Positions 1-7,900 of a stretch of DNA of 17,930 nt are shown one piece after another. Position 1 is the first letter of the stretch; each line of letters opens with the position of its first letter. This DNA comes from an uncultured Chromatiaceae bacterium (GTDB lineage Bacteria > Pseudomonadota > Gammaproteobacteria > Enterobacterales > Alteromonadaceae). Both the position numbers and the translations under genes were made by a program. The notes below the pieces were generated by a model that saw nothing but the letters and a program-made list of their open reading frames with translations, did not search any database and was not told the origin of the DNA. The stretch is from contig CAMLNG010000015.1 in NCBI GenBank assembly GCA_946481195.1, forward strand, positions 1-17,930, read 5' to 3'.

Positions 1-1083
1 ATGGTGCAGTTCATAACGTTCTTTCAGGCCACGTAAAATGGCGATGGTATCTTCAACAGAAGGCTCCTCCACTAACACCTTCTGGAAACGCCGCTCGAGT
101 GCAGCATCTTTTTCAATATATTTGCGATACTCATCGAGCGTGGTTGCGCCCAAACAATGCAGTTCACCACGGGCAAGCGCTGGCTTTAACATATTGCCGG
201 CGTCCATCGCGCCGTCAGCTTTACCGGCGCCGACCATAGTATGAATTTCGTCGATAAACAGGATGACCCGGCCTTCTTCTTTTGCCAGTTCATTCAGTAC
301 GGCTTTTAACCGCTCTTCAAATTCGCCACGATATTTAGCGCCAGCGAGCAACGCACCTAAATCCAATGACAATACGCGTTTATCTTTTAAGCCTTCCGGT
401 ACTTCTTTGTTGATGATACGCAGCGCTAAGCCTTCAACGATGGCCGTTTTACCAACGCCTGGTTCGCCAATCAGCACCGGGTTGTTTTTGGTGCGGCGTT
501 GTAGCACCTGAATACAACGGCGGATCTCTTCATCGCGGCCAATCACCGGATCTAACTTGCCGGCCTCTGCCCTTGCTGTCAGGTCGATGGTGTATTTATT
601 CAGCGCCTGCCGGGTGTCTTCGGCATTCGGGTCATCGACATTCTGGCCGGCACGAAGTTGCTCTATCGCTTTTTCTACTGCGTCTTTACTGACGCCGAGA
701 CTTTTCAGCAGCGCGCCTAATTCAGCTTTGTCATCACAGGCCGCCAGCACAAAAAGCTCGCTGGAGATAAACTGGTCTTTGCGCTTTTGCGCCAGTTTGT
801 CACATAAATTCAGCAAGTTAATCATGCTATTTGAAAGCTGAAGATTGCCCTCGCTGCCTTCAACTTTTGGCAACCGCTCAATAGACTGGGAGATTTTTGA
901 GCGCAGATCATGCAAATTAACGCCAACTTTGCTAAGCAGGTCACGGACAGTGCCACCTTCCTGATTCAGCAAGGCATGCATCAGATGCACAGGTTCAATA
1001 AATTGATGGTCGCGGCCAAGCGCCAGTGACTGTGCAGTGGCGATGGCCTCCTGAAACTTGCTGGTAAAGCGGTCTAAACGCAT
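1..1083 (-). CDS. clpB: ATP-dependent disaggregase ClpB, N-terminal part (cut by window edge)
   Basis: ClpB is a hexameric AAA+ chaperone of the cytosol that threads aggregated proteins through its pore together with DnaK/DnaJ/GrpE. Only residues 1-361 are in the window, about 42% of the usual 857 residues. They cover the substrate-binding N domain (about 1-145) and nearly all of the first ATPase domain. Visible motifs are Walker A GEPGVGKT at 206-213, pore loop KYRG with Tyr251, Walker B LFIDE ending at Glu279, and the arginine pair R331/R332. Numbering matches E. coli ClpB exactly, which fixes the ATG at 1083. A GGGAG ribosome site lies a few bases upstream. The gene follows rluD and pgeF as in E. 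coli and has its own sigma-32 promoter. The coiled-coil middle domain and second ATPase lie outside. Identification is certain; intactness beyond the edge is unknown. Confidence 0.98.
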   Translation of the reverse strand, partial: MRLDRFTSKFQEAIATAQSLALGRDHQFIEPVHLMHALLNQEGGTVRDLLSKVGVNLHDLRSKISQSIERLPKVEGSEGNLQLSNSMINLLNLCDKLAQKRKDQFISSELFVLAACDDKAELGALLKSLGVSKDAVEKAIEQLRAGQNVDDPNAEDTRQALNKYTIDLTARAEAGKLDPVIGRDEEIRRCIQVLQRRTKNNPVLIGEPGVGKTAIVEGLALRIINKEVPEGLKDKRVLSLDLGALLAGAKYRGEFEERLKAVLNELAKEEGRVILFIDEIHTMVGAGKADGAMDAGNMLKPALARGELHCLGATTLDEYRKYIEKDAALERRFQKVLVEEPSVEDTIAILRGLKERYELHH

Positions 1084-1117
1084 GGTGAACTCCCATCTGA
1101 AAACATTGTTATGGCAT

Positions 1118-1146
1118 AGATGGGGAAGTGCTGCTGCTTTTTCAAG
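1118..1146 (-). promoter_or_regulatory. Sigma-32 (heat-shock) promoter of clpB
   Basis: Read on the minus strand, the -35 element is CTTGAAA (1146-1140) and the -10 element is CCCCATCT (1125-1118), with a 14-base spacer. This fits the known sigma-32 consensus (CTTGAAA, 13-15 bases, CCCCATnT) essentially perfectly. Transcription would start near 1111, giving a leader of about 28 bases before the clpB ATG at 1083. The position directly upstream of a heat-shock chaperone gene supports the call. Confidence 0.9.
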
Positions 1147-1154
1147 CGCAAGCC

Positions 1155-1178
1155 GTCAAAAATTTGACTTATGTCAAA
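1155..1178. repeat. Three-armed inverted repeat (GTCAAA / TTTGAC / GTCAAA) upstream of clpB
   Basis: The arms are GTCAAA (1155-1160), TTTGAC (1163-1168) and GTCAAA (1173-1178). The middle arm can pair with either neighbour, across a 2-base or a 4-base spacer. It lies just upstream of the clpB -35 element and downstream of the pgeF stop. It could be a protein-binding site or a chance AT-rich pattern. The repeat itself is plain in the sequence; its function is not. Confidence 0.4.
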
Positions 1179-1209
1179 AAACTGGAGGGGTTTGTCTCGC
1201 TTGCTGCGC

Positions 1210-1986
1210 TCAGGACTGTGCGCTTAACCAGATCAAACTGGCTTGCCGGCCGGTTTGGCCATCACGACGATAGGAGAAGAACCGCTGAGGGTCGGCCACA
1301 GTGCAATAATCGCCACCATAAATCGCTGTAACCCCGGCGGTTTGTAAGCGTTGCCGGGCCAATAGATAAATATCGGCGAGGTATTTGTTAGCATGGCTGG
1401 ATGGAACAAAAGCGGCAGCAGCCTCGGGCGAATGTGCAAGAAAAGCGGCACGCACTTCGCTGCCGACTTCAAAGTTCAGCGGCCCAATGGCCGGCCCTAA
1501 CCAGACCAACACTGTTGAAGGCTCAGGGAAATGCTTCAGTGTCGCTTCCAGTACACCGTCACATAAGCCCCGCCAGCCGGCATGGGCTGCGGCGACTTTA
1601 TTACCGGCTTTGTCACAGTACAGCACCGGCAGACAATCTGCCGTCATCACCACGGCAGCAAGACCTGCGGTGCTGGTGACGCTGGCATCGGCATCGGTCA
1701 GCTCGCCCTGCCAGCTGTCTAAATCCAGCACTTTGGTGCCATGGACTTGATTGAGCCAGGCCGGGTTTTGCTTTAAACCACAATATTGCTGCAACAGCTG
1801 ACGATTTGCCGCCACCACTTCGGGCTTATCGCCGACATGAGTGCCGAGATTTAAGCCGGCATAAACACCGGCTGAACCACCAAAAGGCGGCTGCTGCGCC
1901 AGACCACGGCTGGTTGACAGTGCGCGGACGTTGGCAGGCGCCGGCCAGTCCGGCAACAGAAAATCAACTGCCGTTGCATGCTGCAT
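1210..1986 (-). CDS. pgeF: Polyphenol oxidase / peptidoglycan editing factor PgeF (YfiH family)
   Basis: This 258-residue protein belongs to the YfiH/DUF152 multicopper-oxidase-like family. The E. coli member is reported as a peptidoglycan editing factor that hydrolyses wrongly incorporated L-Ser from cytoplasmic UDP-MurNAc-peptide precursors. The conserved metal/catalytic triad is visible as His82 (QVHG), Cys118 (TADCLPV) and His135 (AAHAGWRG). The C-terminal FFSYRRD motif is also present. Length is normal for the family. The ATG overlaps the rluD stop codon (TGATG), so translation is probably coupled to rluD. The order rluD-pgeF-clpB is the same as in E. coli. I see no terminator after the stop, so some transcripts may run into clpB. 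Identity is confident; the substrate rests on family knowledge. Confidence 0.96.
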   Translation of the reverse strand: MQHATAVDFLLPDWPAPANVRALSTSRGLAQQPPFGGSAGVYAGLNLGTHVGDKPEVVAANRQLLQQYCGLKQNPAWLNQVHGTKVLDLDSWQGELTDADASVTSTAGLAAVVMTADCLPVLYCDKAGNKVAAAHAGWRGLCDGVLEATLKHFPEPSTVLVWLGPAIGPLNFEVGSEVRAAFLAHSPEAAAAFVPSSHANKYLADIYLLARQRLQTAGVTAIYGGDYCTVADPQRFFSYRRDGQTGRQASLIWLSAQS

Positions 1987-2960
1987 CAGCTGTTGTCCAT
2001 GCCATGCAACTGGGTGTCATGGCGCAGAGCCAGTGTCAGCGCGACCATATCGTCCGGCACCGGCGCATGCCATTCCAGTAATTCCAGCGTGATGGGGTGG
2101 GCAAATCGCAACATAGCAGCATGTAAGGCCTGGCGGCGGAAACCACGCAGCACTTCTAACAAAGCTTCATCGGCTTTACGCGGTGGCCGTGGCCGGCCGG
2201 CATAGACCGGATCCCCCACCAGCGGGTAGTTGATATAGGTCATATGTACACGGATTTGGTGGGTCCGGCCGGTTTCCAGCCGCAAGCGTAACCGCGTGTG
2301 ATTACGGAATTTTTCCATGACGCGGTAATGCGTTACAGCAGGTTTACCACTGGACGTGACCGCCATATGGGTGCGTTTAGTCGGGTGACGGCCAATCGGC
2401 TCATCCACCATACCGCCTGCCGTCATGGCGCCGTGAACTATGGCTTCATATTCCCGGGTGATTTCACGGTTTTGCATCATCTCAACCAGATGAGTCTGGG
2501 CCGGAATGGTTTTCGCAACCACCATCAGGCCTGTGGTATCTTTGTCGAGACGGTGAATAATGCCGGCACGCGGCACTTCGGCGATGCCGGGACAATGGTG
2601 CAACAATGCGTTGAGCAAAGTACCATCGTGATTGCCCGCGCCCGGGTGCACCACTAAACCGGCCGGTTTATTGATAACCAGAATATGTTCGTCTTCGTAG
2701 ACGATGTTAAGCTCGATCGGCTCTGCTTCAAAACGTTCGTCTTCTTCGATTTGCGCATTGATTTCGATGTGTTCACCGCCGAGCAGTTTTTCCCGCGGCG
2801 TGTCACACAGGCGGTTATTGACGTTGACCCAGCCGGCCAAAATCCACTCTTTTATCCGCGAACGCGAATAATCAGGGAACATTTCGGCCAGAACCTGATC
2901 CAAGCGTTTACCGTAAAGATGATCAGGTACTGTTTCTGTAAGTTTTATCTGTTTTGTCAT
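1986..2960 (-). CDS. rluD: 23S rRNA pseudouridine(1911/1915/1917) synthase RluD
   Basis: RluD isomerises three uridines in helix 69 of 23S rRNA, a modification needed for normal 50S subunit maturation and translation termination. The 324-residue product has an N-terminal S4 RNA-binding domain (about 18-75, with FPDYSRSRIKEWI) and an RluA-type catalytic domain. The catalytic aspartate is Asp139 in HRLDKDTTGL, the same number as in E. coli RluD. RLETGRTHQIRVH near 230-242 is also characteristic. Start ATG at 2960 is the only sensible start; its ribosome site is weak. The gene leads the rluD-pgeF unit and is divergent from bamD with 125 bases between the starts. A short inverted repeat GTGCA/TGCAC (2981-2994) lies in its leader, without known meaning. 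Confidence 0.98.
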   Translation of the reverse strand: MTKQIKLTETVPDHLYGKRLDQVLAEMFPDYSRSRIKEWILAGWVNVNNRLCDTPREKLLGGEHIEINAQIEEDERFEAEPIELNIVYEDEHILVINKPAGLVVHPGAGNHDGTLLNALLHHCPGIAEVPRAGIIHRLDKDTTGLMVVAKTIPAQTHLVEMMQNREITREYEAIVHGAMTAGGMVDEPIGRHPTKRTHMAVTSSGKPAVTHYRVMEKFRNHTRLRLRLETGRTHQIRVHMTYINYPLVGDPVYAGRPRPPRKADEALLEVLRGFRRQALHAAMLRFAHPITLELLEWHAPVPDDMVALTLALRHDTQLHGMDNS

Positions 2961-3000
2961 GTCGGAACCGGTTATCCTCTGTGCATCGCTGCACGCTCTT

Positions 3001-3009
3001 TGGTAGAAT
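3001..3009 (+). promoter_or_regulatory. Probable extended -10 promoter of bamD
   Basis: TGGTAGAAT (3001-3009) fits an extended -10 element (TGn followed by TAGAAT, 5 of 6 to consensus). There is no good -35 element 16-18 bases upstream, which is common for extended -10 promoters. Transcription would start near 3016, leaving a leader of about 70 bases before the bamD ATG at 3086. This is inferred from sequence only. Confidence 0.45.
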
Positions 3010-3085
3010 CGAAAATATTCTGCCTATTTTAACGATTTTATGCAGGACTAGACAGCTAAAGGCTGCAGTCTGAGTGGGTTTTTTA

Positions 3086-3835
3086 ATGAAAGTGAAATTT
3101 TTCTCAGTTTTAGCAGTCGCTGCACTGCTTGCCGGCTGCGCCGGTAACAAGCCAGCCGAAGAACTGGTTAACACCAATCAAACCGCCCAACAATCCTATA
3201 ACGAAGCTAAAGCTGTATTAGATTCAGGCCTTTACAGCCGCGCAATCGAACTGCTCAAAGGTATGGAAAGCCGTTATCCGTTTGGCCCTATGGCCCGCCA
3301 GGTGCAGCTGGATCTGATTTTCGCTTATAACCAGTCTGGCGACATTAAACAGTCACTGGCCAGTATTGACCGTTTTATCCGGTTGAATCCAAACCACCCG
3401 GACCTGGATTATGTCTATTACATGCGTGGTGTCAGCAATCTGCAATCCGATGAAAATTCCTTTCAGGAGTTTTTCGGTGTTGACCGAGCCGACCGCGACA
3501 TCGCCAGCACCAAGCAGGCTTTTGATGATTTTAAAATCCTGACCAACAACTATCCGAACAGTAAATACGCCGCTGCAGCCAAGACTCAGATGATCATCAT
3601 CAAAGAGAAGCTGGTGCGTCATGAGCTGTTAATCGCGGATTATTACAGCCGCCGTGGCGCCCATCTGGCTGCAGCCAACCGTGCCCGGTATGTGCTGGAA
3701 ACTTATCGCGACTCGCCATTAGTGCCGCAGGCCTTAGCGCTGATGGTAAAAAGTTATGATGAATTAGGTCTGACTAAACTGCGCGACGACGCCAAAGCTG
3801 TGCTGCAACTGAACTTCCCAGACCAGCAGAGCTAA
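3086..3835 (+). CDS. bamD: Outer membrane protein assembly factor BamD (lipoprotein)
   Basis: BamD (YfiO/ComL) is the essential periplasm-facing lipoprotein of the BAM complex, which folds beta-barrel proteins into the outer membrane with BamA. The 249-residue product has a lipoprotein signal peptide ending in the lipobox LAGC, so Cys18 would be acylated. TPR repeats follow; conserved stretches are RYPFGPMARQVQLDLIFAY, IDRFIRLNPNHP, the EFFGVDRADRD segment and NYPNSKYA. Length matches E. coli BamD (245). I chose ATG 3086 rather than the in-frame GTG at 3074 because it gives a compact signal peptide (MKVKFFSV) and a GTGGG stretch at a plausible ribosome-site distance. It is divergent from rluD, as in E. 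coli, and converges on radA across a terminator. Confidence 0.97.
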   Translation: MKVKFFSVLAVAALLAGCAGNKPAEELVNTNQTAQQSYNEAKAVLDSGLYSRAIELLKGMESRYPFGPMARQVQLDLIFAYNQSGDIKQSLASIDRFIRLNPNHPDLDYVYYMRGVSNLQSDENSFQEFFGVDRADRDIASTKQAFDDFKILTNNYPNSKYAAAAKTQMIIIKEKLVRHELLIADYYSRRGAHLAAANRARYVLETYRDSPLVPQALALMVKSYDELGLTKLRDDAKAVLQLNFPDQQS

Positions 3836-3849
3836 ACAAAACATCGATG

Positions 3850-3874
3850 AAAAGGCCACACAAGTGGCCTTTTT
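3850..3874. terminator. Bidirectional intrinsic terminator between bamD and radA
   Basis: The stem AAAAGGCCAC (3850-3859) pairs with GTGGCCTTTT (3864-3873) across an ACAA loop and is followed by a further T. The A/T flanks make it work in both directions, serving bamD (stop at 3835, plus) and radA (stop at 3898, minus). Confidence 0.9.
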
Positions 3875-3897
3875 GCTATCTTGCTACAAACACCAGA

Positions 3898-5262
3898 TCA
3901 GAGTGCTTCCAGTGCCTCGCTGAGTTTACTGACGCCGATCACCTGCATGCCTTCCGGCATTTCTTTTGGCACATTACTGTACGGCACTATAGCGCGGCGA
4001 AAACCATGTTTGGCCGCTTCACGCAGCCGTTCCTGACCGCTTGGCACAGGCCGGATCTCACCGGATAAGCCGACTTCACCAAACACCACCAAATCCATTG
4101 GCAATGGTTTATTGCGAAAGCTCGACACCAGCGCCAGCAAAGTGGCTAAATCAGCGCCGGTTTCACCAACCCGCACACCACCGACCACGTTGACAAAAAC
4201 ATCCTGGTCAGCCATCTGGATCCCGGCATGGCGGTGCATTACGGCCAACAGCATCGACAGCCGGTTTTGCTCCATCCCAACCGCAACCCGGCGCGGATTA
4301 TTCAGCGGCGAATAATCCACCAGCCCCTGAATTTCCACCAGTAATGGCCGGGTCCCTTCCCATAACACCATCACCAGCGACCCCGGTGCTTCTTCTTTAC
4401 CGCGGTTTAAAAAAATCGCCGATGGGTTTTTCACTTCTTTCATGCCCTGACCGGTCATGGCAAAAACCCCCAGTTCATTCACAGCGCCAAAGCGGTTTTT
4501 GTTGCCCCGCAAGGTGCGATAGCGGCTATCGCTGTCGCCGTCGAACATCACCGAGCAGTCGATGCAGTGTTCAAGGACTTTTGGCCCGGCTAGAGAGCCA
4601 TCTTTGGTGACGTGGCCAACCATAATGACAGCAATATTCTGCTGTTTGGCAAAGCGGGTCAGATAAGCCGCACTTTCACGTACTTGCGACACACTGCCAG
4701 GCGCAGACTGGATATCTGCCATCTGCATCACCTGGATCGAGTCGATGACCATAATGCGGGGTTTGACAGTTAAAGCCAGATCACAGATGGTTTCAACCTG
4801 GGTTTCGGCCAACATCTGCAACTGATGCATAGGTAAGCCCAGTCGGTTGGCCCGCATCGCCACTTGCTGCAGCGACTCTTCACCAGTGACATAAAGTGCC
4901 GGCCCCTGCGCCGCCAGAAAACACATGATTTGCAATAACAATGTACTTTTACCGGCGCCCGGATGTCCGCCAATCAGAATGGCAGAACCGGGCACAATGC
5001 CACCACCCAGCACCCGGTCAAATTCAATAAACCCTGAGCTGAAACGCGGCACTTCCTGCAAATCAACCTGATCAAGCCGGATGATTTTTGCGGCAGTGGC
5101 GCCGGCATAACCGCCGGCCACATTGCGGCCGCCTTTCGCTGGCGCGGCCATTCTGACTTCACTGATAGTATTCCAGGCGCCGCATTCGGTGCATTGCCCC
5201 TGCCAGCGCACAAAATCTGCTCCACAATCGTTACAGACGTAGGCGGTCTTGGTTTTTGCCAT
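3898..5262 (-). CDS. radA: DNA repair protein RadA (RecA-like branch-migration ATPase)
   Basis: RadA (Sms) is a hexameric RecA-fold helicase that drives branch migration of recombination intermediates alongside RecA. The 454-residue product has an N-terminal zinc finger (Cys10, Cys13, Cys24, Cys27), Walker A GHPGAGKST (99-107), Walker B ending at Asp174 (MVIDSIQ), the RadA-specific KNRFG motif (255-259) and a C-terminal Lon-protease-like domain (VNVVGGVRV, VFGEVGLSGEIRPV). I chose ATG 5262, which has GAGG six bases upstream and gives the usual MAKTK start; a TTG at 5274 would add four residues. In E. coli radA follows serB directly. Here serB lies about 4.5 kb upstream, with a hydrolase gene and an oppositely oriented PilZ gene in between. 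Identification is firm. Confidence 0.98.
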   Translation of the reverse strand: MAKTKTAYVCNDCGADFVRWQGQCTECGAWNTISEVRMAAPAKGGRNVAGGYAGATAAKIIRLDQVDLQEVPRFSSGFIEFDRVLGGGIVPGSAILIGGHPGAGKSTLLLQIMCFLAAQGPALYVTGEESLQQVAMRANRLGLPMHQLQMLAETQVETICDLALTVKPRIMVIDSIQVMQMADIQSAPGSVSQVRESAAYLTRFAKQQNIAVIMVGHVTKDGSLAGPKVLEHCIDCSVMFDGDSDSRYRTLRGNKNRFGAVNELGVFAMTGQGMKEVKNPSAIFLNRGKEEAPGSLVMVLWEGTRPLLVEIQGLVDYSPLNNPRRVAVGMEQNRLSMLLAVMHRHAGIQMADQDVFVNVVGGVRVGETGADLATLLALVSSFRNKPLPMDLVVFGEVGLSGEIRPVPSGQERLREAAKHGFRRAIVPYSNVPKEMPEGMQVIGVSKLSEALEAL

Positions 5263-5279
5263 TTTTGGCCTCAAAATTA

Positions 5280-5308
5280 TTGATAGGCATAATAATTGCT
5301 TTTATTGT
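5280..5308 (+). promoter_or_regulatory. Candidate sigma-70 promoter of the PilZ gene
   Basis: TTGATA (5280-5285, 5 of 6 to the -35 consensus) is followed after exactly 17 bases by TATTGT (5303-5308, 4 of 6 to the -10 consensus). Transcription would start near 5315, about 42 bases before the PilZ gene ATG. It sits in the short, AT-rich gap between the divergent radA and PilZ genes. I did not find an equally good promoter for radA on the other strand. Confidence 0.4.
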
Positions 5309-5324
5309 ATCGATATTATCACAT

Positions 5325-5343
5325 GCCGCTGCAGTGAAGCGGC
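5325..5343 (+). promoter_or_regulatory. GC-rich leader hairpin just before the PilZ gene ribosome site
   Basis: GCCGCT (5325-5330) pairs perfectly with AGCGGC (5338-5343) over a 7-base loop. It ends five bases before the AGGA ribosome site (5349-5352). In the predicted leader it would lie near the 5' end of the mRNA and could protect the transcript or affect initiation. A 6-base stem can arise by chance, so function is unproven. Confidence 0.3.
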
Positions 5344-5356
5344 TATACAGGACAGA

Positions 5357-7900
5357 ATGACAACACCGGATCTCCTCCCGTATCTGGGCATCATAGAGCG
5401 GTTAAAACCCTTACTGAATACCAATGAATTCAGTGAGGTTTTTACTATTTTGACGCAGGAGATCCCCAAGCCCAAACAGTTCCTGCTGAAGATGGAATTA
5501 AAACGTCTCGGCCAGCCCTGTAATTACTATATCGATTTGCGTGGCCGTGTTGACGGCGAAGTCCGGCCTTTTGAGCATGGCGGTAAAACCCATTATATGG
5601 ACGACACCGCAGTCAAAGCTTTTGAACGCGGCATCAAGCGTTATGGCCAGTACACGCTCGGCCTGTACGAAGAAGTGATGAATACCGACAACAATTATCG
5701 GGTGCGTCACAAACAGGAAACCGAACAAAGGCTGCAGGCCGTGATCGCCGGTGACCCGCTTGTCAACAAAGACACGCCAGCGGATGCCGAACCTGAGCAA
5801 GATAAAACCGGACCACGCATCGTACAGTTCGCCAGTTATTGCAGCCGCGGCGAAGAGCGGATGAATTTTACTATTGATATTGAAGTAGAACTCGACGACG
5901 GCGAGACCTTTCAGGCCAGCACTGTTGACCTGTCGGTTTCTGGCAGTAAGTTAAAAGTACCAGGCAGCAGAAGATTGCAAAGTGGGCAAAAAATTGCCCT
6001 GCATTTCACTGGTTTAGAGCAAGAGTTTGCCTTAGGCCTGTCCCAGGGCATCCCCTATCAGGTGATCGACAGTGAAGTGGTCGACCGTTCACAGTATGTG
6101 CGGGTTAAACGCTTACCGCTGGCCGACGAGCGTGGTTTTACTGACTTTCTGAAGCAATTTATCCACGGCAATAAACGTCGTTATAAGGTTAATCTGGATA
6201 ACACCCTCGATGCGGTGATTGTCAAAGGTTACGAGCAGTTTTACCTGCCAAGGATAGCGTCATTGCCTGTATTTATCGCCGTGCGCGACGGCCTGCCAGT
6301 GCCAGTCTGTGCGCTGACGACCGAAAATAACCGCCAGCATGTGCAGTATTTTCAGGATGAACGGCAACAATCGGTGCTGATGCAGATATTGGCTGGCAAA
6401 CGGCTAAAAGCCTGCCTGCAAAAAGCGCCGGCAGAGCGCTCTACCATCCTGTATTGTTTTACTCACGCCGCCAAAGGCAAACTGTATTTTTACTCCGCCA
6501 CTGCCGATGAACTGGCGCAGCAACCACAACTGCAAAGTGTATTTTTTGGTTTTGGCGCACAAAAGCCAAGCTGGCGCGTGTTCCATCTGGTGGTGCATCG
6601 TACGCATCCGCAGGATTCCCACATTCTGCTGTCCTTGCCGGATACGGCTGATCAGGAGATCCAGAAACTCAATCAGCCACCCTCGCCGATAGTGCAGCAG
6701 TTTATTCAGGACTTCCGTTATGTTGCGGCACTGACCGAAATTAATCACAACGAAAGTAATCTGTTGTATCAGCAAATCAGCTTCGATGAGACACTGCTCA
6801 GCCAGCTGAAAATCTTTGGCCATGCCAAAGTGGACGAACTGCCGCCACTCGAAGCAGTCGCTGTACAATATGTCAACCTGCGGGCTGAAGGGCGGTTTTT
6901 ATATAAAACCCGCGTCTTGCTGAAAATCAATAACCAGCAATATATCGAAGCGCATACCCGGGATTTTTCGTCACGGGGATTGCAGATTGAAAGCCACGAA
7001 CAAGTCGCTTATCAAAAAGGTGACAAGGTGCAGCTGGCGCTGCCGGATATGCAGAAAATCTCCAGTAAATATGGTTTGCAGGATCTGGAATACGAAGTGA
7101 TGGCGGTTAGCAAAAATCAGCTGATCATGAATCTACGTATTCTGGAGCAGGACGCGCCACATCAGGGGCGGTTGTTTTTCGAGCAACTTATTAAAAACAA
7201 CAGAGCCAAACTGACGATGGCGGAAGAGACGCCGAAATTTGCCGGACTTGGCCAGGCGCTGCGGAACATGTATGTCAAAGCGCTGAACAGTTTCCCGTTT
7301 TTTATGCACCGTCACGGCATTCGTTATGACCTGAACGTGCTGGGGCAAGGTGCTGAGCCGAATAACCTGCACCGGCTGCTCGGCGTTTTGGCCGAGGATA
7401 AAAACAAACCGAACTTACAGCCGCTATTAAAAAACAGCGCGACTAATCTGCATTTTGCCAATCAGCTCAAAGGCATGAAGCGACAAGACCCGCCACGCAC
7501 CTATGAAGTGTTTATCCGCTACCGGCAAAATCAGCTGAAAATGGAACAAAGTTTTGTCACCGAGTTTGACTTTGATTTAAAAACGACGCAGGCCAAACAC
7601 TTTTTTATTCAGGATGCTTTAGCAAACGACCTGCTATTTGCCTTTCGCATTCACTTGTCGCGCACAGGTCGGCCAGACACCGAACATATCAATAAAGAAC
7701 TGAGTTACATCAGCGTCTACGCCATTCACAAAGCCAAAGTGCTGGAAGAAGAGTTATGGAGTGTGGTCGGCGTTGGTGATGTTATTGATATCAGCGACGA
7801 GATTTTGCTGCGTTTTAGTATCCCAACCGAACAAATTCAGTTACAACAGCAAAAACGCCGCAATTTTGTCCAGCAGCTGGAACAAAGCGGCATGGTTTAA
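5357..7900 (+). CDS. Large tandem-PilZ-domain protein, likely cyclic-di-GMP receptor
   Basis: An 847-residue protein, apparently cytoplasmic: no signal peptide or membrane segment is evident. Two PilZ domains can be read from motifs. The first has RGEER (164-168), then 22 residues, then DLSVSG (191-196). The second has RAEGR (509-513), then 22 residues, then DFSSRG (536-541). RxxxR plus (D/N)xSxxG is the known cyclic-di-GMP binding signature of PilZ domains. The other regions (1-150, 260-480, 600-847) match nothing I can name; a basic patch NKRRYK at 272-277 could mark a degenerate third copy. ATG 5357 is chosen because AGGA lies four bases upstream; the frame stays open back to a TTG at 5249, inside radA on the other strand. 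The gene is divergent from radA and overlaps the hydrolase gene stop. The role is unknown; cyclic-di-GMP sensing is inferred. Confidence 0.85.
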   Translation: MTTPDLLPYLGIIERLKPLLNTNEFSEVFTILTQEIPKPKQFLLKMELKRLGQPCNYYIDLRGRVDGEVRPFEHGGKTHYMDDTAVKAFERGIKRYGQYTLGLYEEVMNTDNNYRVRHKQETEQRLQAVIAGDPLVNKDTPADAEPEQDKTGPRIVQFASYCSRGEERMNFTIDIEVELDDGETFQASTVDLSVSGSKLKVPGSRRLQSGQKIALHFTGLEQEFALGLSQGIPYQVIDSEVVDRSQYVRVKRLPLADERGFTDFLKQFIHGNKRRYKVNLDNTLDAVIVKGYEQFYLPRIASLPVFIAVRDGLPVPVCALTTENNRQHVQYFQDERQQSVLMQILAGKRLKACLQKAPAERSTILYCFTHAAKGKLYFYSATADELAQQPQLQSVFFGFGAQKPSWRVFHLVVHRTHPQDSHILLSLPDTADQEIQKLNQPPSPIVQQFIQDFRYVAALTEINHNESNLLYQQISFDETLLSQLKIFGHAKVDELPPLEAVAVQYVNLRAEGRFLYKTRVLLKINNQQYIEAHTRDFSSRGLQIESHEQVAYQKGDKVQLALPDMQKISSKYGLQDLEYEVMAVSKNQLIMNLRILEQDAPHQGRLFFEQLIKNNRAKLTMAEETPKFAGLGQALRNMYVKALNSFPFFMHRHGIRYDLNVLGQGAEPNNLHRLLGVLAEDKNKPNLQPLLKNSATNLHFANQLKGMKRQDPPRTYEVFIRYRQNQLKMEQSFVTEFDFDLKTTQAKHFFIQDALANDLLFAFRIHLSRTGRPDTEHINKELSYISVYAIHKAKVLEEELWSVVGVGDVIDISDEILLRFSIPTEQIQLQQQKRRNFVQQLEQSGMV

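Noticed and set aside
3050..3071. Possible bulged hairpin in the bamD leader
   Set aside because: The pairing needs a 3-base bulge and has alternative foldings, so it is not distinguishable from chance.
5325..5352. LexA-like CTG...CAG spacing before the PilZ gene
   Set aside because: The spacing and internal bases do not fit the CTGT-N8-ACAG consensus.
5249..5356. Upstream TTG start for the PilZ protein
   Set aside because: It would begin inside radA and translate through the promoter and leader region; ATG 5357 has its own AGGA site.
6404..6868. 154-codon open frame on the minus strand inside the PilZ gene
   Set aside because: It lies wholly antisense to a well-supported coding region, has no recognisable motif, and no supporting ribosome site was seen.
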